In this document: positions 15,587-21,695 of the stretch, one piece after another
Layout: each line of letters starts with the position of its first letter
Numbering within the stretch: position 1 is the first letter of the stretch
Source of the DNA: Bacteroidota bacterium
Lineage (GTDB): Bacteria; Bacteroidota; Bacteroidia; Bacteroidales; Prolixibacteraceae
Direction of reading: 5' to 3'
Assembly: GCA_023488865.1 (NCBI GenBank)
Contig: JAMDDG010000389.1
Location: 1 to 21,695, forward strand
DNA length: 21,695 nucleotides
Position numbers and translations under genes: made by a program
Notes under the pieces: model-generated
What the model saw: only the letters and a program-made list of their open reading frames with translations
Told to the model about the DNA's origin: nothing
Databases searched by the model: none

Positions 15587-16990
15587 ATGCAGAAAATCAA
15601 GAAATCGCTTCGCGACTCGAAATCGGCACGCTGGTTAGTACTTGCACTGGTCTCTTTTACCATGATGTGCATGTATTACCTCACGGATGCAATGGCTCCG
15701 TTACAGGAAAGGTTACAGGCAAGTTTGTCCTGGACCGCTTCTGATTATGGGTTTTTTACCAGTGGTTATGGCTGGTTCAACGTATTTCTTCTGATGCTTA
15801 TTTTCAGCGGGATGATATTGGATAAGATGGGGGTTCGCTTCACGGGGATACTGGCCATTGGTATCATGCTGGTGGGCGGGTTTGTCAAATACTGGGCTAT
15901 TTCGGGTCATGTGGAAGGCATGTACCAGTTGTCGCTCTTTTCGTGGCAGGTAATAGCCCCATCTGCCAAATCAGCGGTGTATGCCGGTTTTGGTTTTGCC
16001 ATATTTGGGGTAGGATGTGAAATGTTTGGCATTGCTGCAAACAAAGCAGTTGTGCGCTGGTTCAGGGGAAAAGAGATGGCGTTGGCCATCGGATTGAATA
16101 CTTCGACTGGCCGTATTGGAACGGCGCTGGCCATGTTTACGCCCATTCCGTTGATTAAGCTGACCGGTGAGCTCAGCGCCCCGATTATCGTTTCCCTTTT
16201 CCTGTTGTGCATCGGGTTGTTGGTGTTTGTGCTCTTTACTTTCATGGACCGCCAGCTTGACCGGGAAGAAGCCAATGCAGGTGTGCCGGCTGATGAAGAA
16301 TTCAAGTTTGCCGATTTGCTGGAAATTGGCAAAAACCGTGCATTTTGGTACATAACAGCCCTTTGCGTGCTTTTCTATTCGGCAGTTTTCCCATTTATCA
16401 AATATGCTACCAACATGATTGTCCAGAAATTCGGCATCGCCGATTCAGCGGCTGGTTATATCCCTGCACTTTTGCCTTTTAGCGCTTTGTTGCTTACTCC
16501 GGTTTTTGGCAGTCTTTTCGATAAAAAAGGGAAAGGTGCCACGATCATGGTGGTAGGTTCAATCCTGCTGGTTTGTGTGCACCTGTTGTTTTCTGTGCCT
16601 TCTTTGAACAGTTTCCCTGTAGCCATTGGTTTGGTGATGGTTTTAGGAGTTGCATTTTCGATGGTTCCTTCAGCAATGTGGCCCTCCATTGCCAAAATTA
16701 TTCCTGAAAACAAACTGGGAACAGCCTATGCCATGACATTCTGGGTGCAAAACTGGGGACTAATGGGTGTCCCGCTGCTTATCGGCGTTGTGCTGGACAA
16801 ATTCTGTATTACCGGTACTATCAATAAATTGGTTGATGGGAAAGAGCAGGTTATTACTTTGTACAATTACACCATTCCGATGCTGATATTTGCCTGTTTT
16901 GGAGCCCTTGCCATTGTGTTTTCATTTCTGTTGAAAGTTGAAGACCGGAAGAAAGGGTACGGGCTGGAATTGCCCAATGTCAAGAAATAG
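15587..16990 (+). CDS. MFS transporter, MFSD1-like (probable dipeptide or small-metabolite carrier)
   Basis: The 467-residue protein has about 12 membrane segments and a cytoplasmic start (MQKIKKSLRDSKSARW). Features that recall the MFSD1 branch of the major facilitator superfamily are YYLTDAMAPLQERL in TM1 and the following loop, GYGWFNVFLLMLIFSGMILDK in TM2, W158FRGKEMALAIGLN and G175RIGTA between TM4 and TM5. Mammalian MFSD1 moves dipeptides across the lysosomal membrane. The bacterial members are mostly annotated simply as MFS transporters. Its stop lies only 38 bases before the pepD start, with no terminator between, so both are likely one transcript. I infer that it imports dipeptides for PepD. 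The MFS call is firm; the subfamily call comes from remembered motifs. Confidence 0.85.
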   Translation: MQKIKKSLRDSKSARWLVLALVSFTMMCMYYLTDAMAPLQERLQASLSWTASDYGFFTSGYGWFNVFLLMLIFSGMILDKMGVRFTGILAIGIMLVGGFVKYWAISGHVEGMYQLSLFSWQVIAPSAKSAVYAGFGFAIFGVGCEMFGIAANKAVVRWFRGKEMALAIGLNTSTGRIGTALAMFTPIPLIKLTGELSAPIIVSLFLLCIGLLVFVLFTFMDRQLDREEANAGVPADEEFKFADLLEIGKNRAFWYITALCVLFYSAVFPFIKYATNMIVQKFGIADSAAGYIPALLPFSALLLTPVFGSLFDKKGKGATIMVVGSILLVCVHLLFSVPSLNSFPVAIGLVMVLGVAFSMVPSAMWPSIAKIIPENKLGTAYAMTFWVQNWGLMGVPLLIGVVLDKFCITGTINKLVDGKEQVITLYNYTIPMLIFACFGALAIVFSFLLKVEDRKKGYGLELPNVKK

Positions 16991-17028
16991 GTAGGCCCTT
17001 CTAATAAATTATTTAAATCATAATCGTT

Positions 17029-18489
17029 ATGAGTAAAGAGATTATTAATCTGGAACCCAAGGTGCTTTGGGAAAATTTTTACGCGCTGACCCAGGTCCCG
17101 CGTCCTTCCAAACATGAAGAAAAGATCCAGGAATTCATGGTAAAATTCGGAAAGTCCCTTGGACTTGAAACCGAAAAAGATGCCGTTGGAAACGTAGTGA
17201 TCCGCAAACCGGCCACCCCCGGGATGGAGAACCGTAAAGGCATTGTGATGCAGTGCCACCTGGATATGGTTCCTCAAAAGAATGGAGATACGAAGCATGA
17301 CTTTGAAAAGGATCCTATTGATGCCTGGATTGACGGTGAATGGGTAAAAGCCCGCGGAACGACCTTAGGCGCCGATAATGGAATGGGTGTGGCTGCAGCT
17401 ATGTCTGTTTTGGCTTCCAGGGATCTGATACACGGACCTGTTGAGGCCCTTTTTACCTGCGACGAGGAGACCGGTATGACTGGTGCTTTCGGCCTCAAGG
17501 CCGGATGGCTGAAGGGCGATATCCTTTTAAATATGGATTCGGAAGATGAAGGGGAACTCTATGTGGGTTGCGCCGGCGGGGTGAACGGCAACATTGAATT
17601 TGAATACGACGAGATGGTCGTTCCCAAGGGATATTCACCCTACAAACTGACTGTTAAAGGTTTGAAAGGCGGCCATTCCGGGTTGGATATCAACCTTGGC
17701 CGTGGGAATGCCAACAAATTATTGGTCCGTTTTCTGAAATATGCTACCCGCGAAATGGATGTCCGTCTGGCGGAGATCAATGGAGGAGGAATGCGCAATG
17801 CAATCCCTCGCGAGGCTTATGCAGTGGTCGTTGTGCCAACCGAAGCTGTGAACGAATTTCTGACAGCAGTGGCGAAGTACGTGTCGATTTATAAAGCTGA
17901 ACTGAGTGTTACGGAGCCCAATCTAAGCTTTGCAGCTGAAGAGACAGCGAAACCCAAATCATTGATTGACGAGCGGGTTCAGGACGATCTGATTGATTCG
18001 GTTTACGCGTGTCCGAACGGGGCTATCCGGATGAGCGACAGCATGCCCGGATTAGTAGAAACATCAACCAACCTGGCTACCGTGAAATCAGAGAATGGCG
18101 TTATCTTTGTTAAGTGTCTGTTGCGCAGCTCGGTAGATTCTGCAAAAGATGATCTTTGTGAACAGGTCGAAAGTGTTTTCTCCCTGGCAGGGGCGATGGT
18201 CCGGTTTGATGGAGCTTACCCTGGATGGAAACCCAATATGGATTCAGCGATCCTTAAACAGATGAAAAAAATTTATGAAAATAAATTTGGTAAAGTACCC
18301 GAAGTCAAGGCAATCCATGCAGGTCTGGAATGTGCGATTTTAGGGTCGATTTATCCGCATTGGGATATGATCTCTTTTGGGCCAACCATGCGTTTCCCGC
18401 ATTCACCGGATGAGAAAGTTAACATCCGGACTGTTCTGAAATTCTGGGATTTTTTGGTTGAAATACTAAAAAATGCCCCATTGAAATAG
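17029..18489 (+). CDS. pepD: Aminoacyl-histidine (cytosol non-specific) dipeptidase PepD, M20 family
   Basis: This 486-residue cytoplasmic zinc enzyme hydrolyses dipeptides including Xaa-His. All metal and catalytic positions of E. coli PepD are present with a constant offset of three residues: H77 and D79 (QCHLDMV), D116 (LGADNGMG), E146 and E147 (CDEETGMTGA), D170 (NMDSEDE), and H458 (RFPHSPDEK). The lid or dimerisation domain lies between, with GGHSGLDINLGRGNAN. Length and start are normal and the gene appears intact. It is the second gene of the unit with the MFSD1-like transporter, and a strong terminator follows about 80 bases after its stop. Confidence 0.96.
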   Translation: MSKEIINLEPKVLWENFYALTQVPRPSKHEEKIQEFMVKFGKSLGLETEKDAVGNVVIRKPATPGMENRKGIVMQCHLDMVPQKNGDTKHDFEKDPIDAWIDGEWVKARGTTLGADNGMGVAAAMSVLASRDLIHGPVEALFTCDEETGMTGAFGLKAGWLKGDILLNMDSEDEGELYVGCAGGVNGNIEFEYDEMVVPKGYSPYKLTVKGLKGGHSGLDINLGRGNANKLLVRFLKYATREMDVRLAEINGGGMRNAIPREAYAVVVVPTEAVNEFLTAVAKYVSIYKAELSVTEPNLSFAAEETAKPKSLIDERVQDDLIDSVYACPNGAIRMSDSMPGLVETSTNLATVKSENGVIFVKCLLRSSVDSAKDDLCEQVESVFSLAGAMVRFDGAYPGWKPNMDSAILKQMKKIYENKFGKVPEVKAIHAGLECAILGSIYPHWDMISFGPTMRFPHSPDEKVNIRTVLKFWDFLVEILKNAPLK

Positions 18490-18572
18490 AGAAGTTCAAA
18501 ATATCAAATCTTCCAACCGCAGAAAGATAATTGTTGGGAGTACCATCTGGCCATTAAAATTATAAATATGCT

Positions 18573-18610
18573 AAACCCGGTTTTGTGACAAGCACTACCG
18601 GGTTTTTTTT
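18573..18610 (+). terminator. Rho-independent terminator after pepD
   Basis: AAACCCGGT (18573-18581) pairs with ACCGGGTTT (18597-18605) around a 15-base loop, and the stem runs into eight T residues (18603-18610). It separates the transporter-pepD unit from the regulator gene at 18707. Confidence 0.88.
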
Positions 18611-18706
18611 CGGATTTAAAGTTTAATTTTGGACTATAGATACACTTTTAATTATTCGAACGGTTGTTTTCAAAGAAATAATAATCTTTCAATTAAGACA
18701 TTGTAA

Positions 18707-21622
18707 ATGGGGAGGCGATTACTTATTCTTTTTTTTCTCGGATTAGTCCTGCATCAGCTCTCTTTTGCAGAGGTTAAAAAAATTGGAACGCCATTTATCA
18801 GGAATTTTCCCAAAAGAGAGTACAAAGCAGGTACACAGAACTGGGCGATCGCGCAGGACAAACTGGGCTTCATCTATTTTGCCAACAATGAAGGTTTGCT
18901 GATGTACGATGGAAACCAGTGGATAATCCACAAAATGCCAAACTCCTCAATCGTGAGGGCTTTATTTGTGGACAAAAGCGGGGAAATTTATGTCGGTGCA
19001 TACAATGAATTGGGCAAGATGGTCAGTCTCCCAAATGGGAAAATGGTTTTTAAATCTTTAAAAAAATATATACCAGCAGCTTATCAGAATTTCGATGACA
19101 TCTGGAGTATATTTTCCTATGAGAATAAAATCATTTTTCAAACCTACAATTGTGCTTTTGTTTGTTCAAACGACACAAACATTACTGTCCTAAAAGCGCC
19201 GATAAGGTTCCATCATGCTTTTAAAGTAAACGACCGGCTTTTTTTCAACGATATAAATGCCGGTTTGTTCGAATATGACGGGAAAAACCTTTCTCCGTTA
19301 CCGGGATGTGAACGGCTTAAGGGACTTCAGATTTGGTCGATGATGCCCATTTTTGGAACAAACGACCTGATGATTGGTACATTAAATGACGGAATGTTTC
19401 GCTACAATGGGAAAAAAGTAGAGGAATGGGGTGGGGCTGTCAATGAATTTCTGAAGAAAAATCAAATATTTTGCGCTTCAACCATACGGGACCAATATTA
19501 TGTTGTTGGCACGGTTCAGAATGGGGTTATCGTGATGGATAGAAACGGCAACATTGTACAGCATTATCACAAAAAGAACGGATTACAAAATAATACCATT
19601 CTAAGCCTTTTTACTGACCGGTCGGATAACTTGTGGCTGGGGCTCGACAATGGGGTTGATTATGTAAATATTAATTCACCGATCACTTTTTTGCAGAATG
19701 CGGATGGGATAGGTGCCGGTTATGTTGCAATTGCCAAAGACGGTAAACTTTATTTGGGTACCAACCAGGGACTTTTTGTAACCGACTGGCAGGGGGAAGG
19801 TCAGATTAGCAATTTGAAGTTGATACAAGGGACCTTAGGACAAGTGTGGTCGCTTGAAATCATAGACGGTGAATTGCTTTGCGGACACAACAACGGAACT
19901 TTTCTTATTGAAGGTGAAAGGGCAACCTGTATAGATCAAACTCCCGGAGGTTGGAAGTACATGCAACTAAAAAATCACCCCGGTTTTTTGATCGGTGGCA
20001 CTTATAGTGGTCTCACATTATTTAAGAAAGAGGGCAGACACTGGCATTTTATTAAACATATCAAAGGTTTCAACGAGTCTTTCAGGGTATTTGAAGAGGA
20101 TGAAAATGGGGATATTTGGATGAGCCATGGATTTAAAGGGATTTTTAAAATAAGCCTGAACAATGAACTGGATTCCGTGATCTCGTCCCGTTTTTACACA
20201 TCGAAAGATGGTTTGCCAACCAATTACAACCTAAATGTATATAAGATTAAGAATAGAATTGTATTTACTTCAAAACAAGGTGTTTACGAGTATAATGCAC
20301 AGAGTGATAAATTTGAAAAGTCCGTATTTTTTAATCATTTACTGCAACCCGTCACAGATATTTCCTATCTTAAAGAGGATAAAAAAGGTAATATCTGGTA
20401 CATTGCATGGTTTAATTCCGTTAACAGGGCAGGGGTATTTAAATTGCAGGAAGATCTCAGGTATCAACATGTCACCTCTCCTTTTGCCATCCTTGCCGGA
20501 AAATTTATCAGCGGTTTTGAATCGGTCTATGAATTCTCAGATGAACACTATTTTATTGGGACAGAAGATGGTTTTGCCCATTATGATCCCAAAATTGAAC
20601 CGATCATCAACCCTGAGTTCTCAACTTATATAACCAGGGCAATCGCTTCGCATGTCGATAGCACCTTTTATTTTGGTAATAATTATGCTGAAAGGTACAA
20701 CGTGAAAGATAAACAGTTTAACTTTCCCTATAAAAGAAATGCCTTTAGGTTTTACTATACTTCTCCGACTTACGATAACCCGGGAAATATTGAATACAGC
20801 TACAAATTATCAGGTTTTACGGAAAACTGGTCTGAATGGAGCAATTCCTTTACCAATGAATATACCAATTTGCCGGAAGGCGATTTTGTTTTTATGGTCA
20901 AAGCCAGAAATCTGTTGGGTGTTGAAAGTCTGACTGATCAGATCGCATTCAGTGTTCTTCCCCCCTGGTATAAAACCCTGTTTGCGTACGTAATTTATTT
21001 CTTTTTGCTACTTCTTGCCTCACTTGTTGCAATCTGGGTAATCTATTTGAGAATTGAAGTATCCAAAAGGAAAGACCGGTTAAAACATTTGCAGGCTTAT
21101 AGACAGAAAGAACAGGAATACTTACGGAATGCCCTGATAGACGAAAAGAAGATCATAAATCTTCAAAACGAGAAATTGAAAGCTGAAATGATCCACCGGG
21201 ATAAAGAACTTGCCAATCAGACGATGGACCTGATCCGTAAAAATCAATTTTTACTTAACATCAAAGAAGAGTTGTTAAAATTAAAAAGGCCTAACAACGA
21301 ATTTGCTTTGAATGATAAAATTTCTTCACTCATCGTTAAAATAGACAGGGATATTGACCACAATAAACAATGGGAGATCTTTGAATCTGCATTTGACGAA
21401 GTGCATGAAGATTTTTTAAATCGTTTGAAAATAGCTTACCCGAATTTAACCCCCAAAGAACTCCGCTTGTGTGCTTACCTTCGCCTTAATATTTCTTCCA
21501 AGGAAATCGCCCCATTGATGAATATCTCCGTCAGAGGTGTTGAAATTTGCAGGTACAGGGTACGGAAAAAGTTAAATATTGACCGTGATACCAACATGAC
21601 CAGTTTTATCATTAATTTTTAA
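18707..21622 (+). CDS. Membrane-spanning one-component regulator: propeller sensor, Y_Y_Y domain, TM, LuxR-type HTH
   Basis: The 971-residue protein has a signal peptide (1-21, ending LSFA). A periplasmic part of about 660 residues carries repeated two-component-regulator propeller blades (for example NWAIAQDKLGFIYFANNEGLLMYDG and DRSDNLWLGLDNGVDY). A Y_Y_Y Ig-like domain follows (about 680-745, IEYSYKLSGFTENWSEWS), then one TM helix (about 757-782) and a charged coiled coil (about 785-850). At the C-terminus is a LuxR/GerE-type HTH (913-971: NLTPKELRLCAYLRLNISSKEI, then SVRGVEICRYRVRKKLNI). There is no histidine kinase, ATPase or receiver domain, unlike hybrid two-component polysaccharide regulators with the same sensor. 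It most likely senses a ligand outside the membrane and changes DNA binding directly. The target genes are not known and may lie beyond the window end; the pepD unit upstream is separated by a terminator. Confidence 0.9.
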   Translation: MGRRLLILFFLGLVLHQLSFAEVKKIGTPFIRNFPKREYKAGTQNWAIAQDKLGFIYFANNEGLLMYDGNQWIIHKMPNSSIVRALFVDKSGEIYVGAYNELGKMVSLPNGKMVFKSLKKYIPAAYQNFDDIWSIFSYENKIIFQTYNCAFVCSNDTNITVLKAPIRFHHAFKVNDRLFFNDINAGLFEYDGKNLSPLPGCERLKGLQIWSMMPIFGTNDLMIGTLNDGMFRYNGKKVEEWGGAVNEFLKKNQIFCASTIRDQYYVVGTVQNGVIVMDRNGNIVQHYHKKNGLQNNTILSLFTDRSDNLWLGLDNGVDYVNINSPITFLQNADGIGAGYVAIAKDGKLYLGTNQGLFVTDWQGEGQISNLKLIQGTLGQVWSLEIIDGELLCGHNNGTFLIEGERATCIDQTPGGWKYMQLKNHPGFLIGGTYSGLTLFKKEGRHWHFIKHIKGFNESFRVFEEDENGDIWMSHGFKGIFKISLNNELDSVISSRFYTSKDGLPTNYNLNVYKIKNRIVFTSKQGVYEYNAQSDKFEKSVFFNHLLQPVTDISYLKEDKKGNIWYIAWFNSVNRAGVFKLQEDLRYQHVTSPFAILAGKFISGFESVYEFSDEHYFIGTEDGFAHYDPKIEPIINPEFSTYITRAIASHVDSTFYFGNNYAERYNVKDKQFNFPYKRNAFRFYYTSPTYDNPGNIEYSYKLSGFTENWSEWSNSFTNEYTNLPEGDFVFMVKARNLLGVESLTDQIAFSVLPPWYKTLFAYVIYFFLLLLASLVAIWVIYLRIEVSKRKDRLKHLQAYRQKEQEYLRNALIDEKKIINLQNEKLKAEMIHRDKELANQTMDLIRKNQFLLNIKEELLKLKRPNNEFALNDKISSLIVKIDRDIDHNKQWEIFESAFDEVHEDFLNRLKIAYPNLTPKELRLCAYLRLNISSKEIAPLMNISVRGVEICRYRVRKKLNIDRDTNMTSFIINF

Positions 21623-21695
21623 GTTTGATGAAATACAATTATTTAACATTGCTCCTTTTGATGTAATAAGATATTTTTAAATTTAATTGTTAATA

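Noticed and set aside
15907..16353. 148-codon - strand ORF inside the MFS transporter gene
   Set aside because: Antisense shadow of hydrophobic codons; the sense frame has clear transporter motifs.
1..21695. Multi-gene defence, toxin-delivery or mobile system
   Set aside because: No nuclease, helicase, integrase, transposase, phage or toxin-immunity gene was recognised; apart from the giant surface protein the genes are metabolic, transport or regulatory.

Overview
The window looks like a chromosomal segment of a Bacteroidota bacterium, most likely an anaerobic member of the Bacteroidales/Marinilabiliales. The main clues are a C-terminal type IX secretion (T9SS) sorting domain on the giant first protein, DUF4625-like and DUF4831 proteins, a propeller/Y_Y_Y/HTH membrane regulator, several TAnnTTTG-type -7 boxes, and starts without Shine-Dalgarno sequences. 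Rubrerythrin suggests an anaerobe that copes with peroxide. I saw no rRNA, tRNA, CRISPR array, integrase or transposase.

Left part (1-8626, genes on +): a 2342-residue secreted multidomain protein (N-terminal Amidase_6-like Cys/His domain, about 18 beta-sandwich modules, T9SS tail) fills 151-7179. It is followed by a short DUF4625-like lipoprotein whose end is frameshifted, a possible scrap of an FtsX-type permease, an intact rubrerythrin gene (7859-8434), and what looks like the 3' end of a glycoside hydrolase gene (8444-8626). The gaps on both sides of rubrerythrin therefore hold decayed gene ends.

Middle part (8632-12540, genes on -): a POT-family peptide transporter, then coaD (coenzyme A biosynthesis) tightly coupled to a periplasmic thioredoxin-fold protein that has lost its CxxC. 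A divergent intergenic region at 12541-12724 carries outward-facing -7 boxes and a tandem 10-bp repeat.

Right part (12725-21622, genes on +): nnr (NAD(P)HX repair), a DUF4831 secreted protein, an MFS transporter resembling the MFSD1 dipeptide-transporter branch followed after 38 bp by the dipeptidase pepD, a clear rho-independent terminator, and a 971-residue membrane-spanning one-component regulator (periplasmic propeller, Y_Y_Y, TM helix, coiled coil, LuxR-type HTH) with no kinase or receiver domain. The last 73 bases hold no gene I can see.

Most genes are housekeeping or nutrient-uptake genes. The transporter plus PepD pair, with the POT transporter nearby, suggests peptide scavenging. 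I do not see a clear-cut new multi-gene defence or mobile system. The least ordinary items are the giant T9SS amidase/adhesin with exact 657-bp internal duplications, the redox-dead thioredoxin-fold protein, the POT transporter with altered proton-coupling positions, and the run of gene remnants around rubrerythrin.
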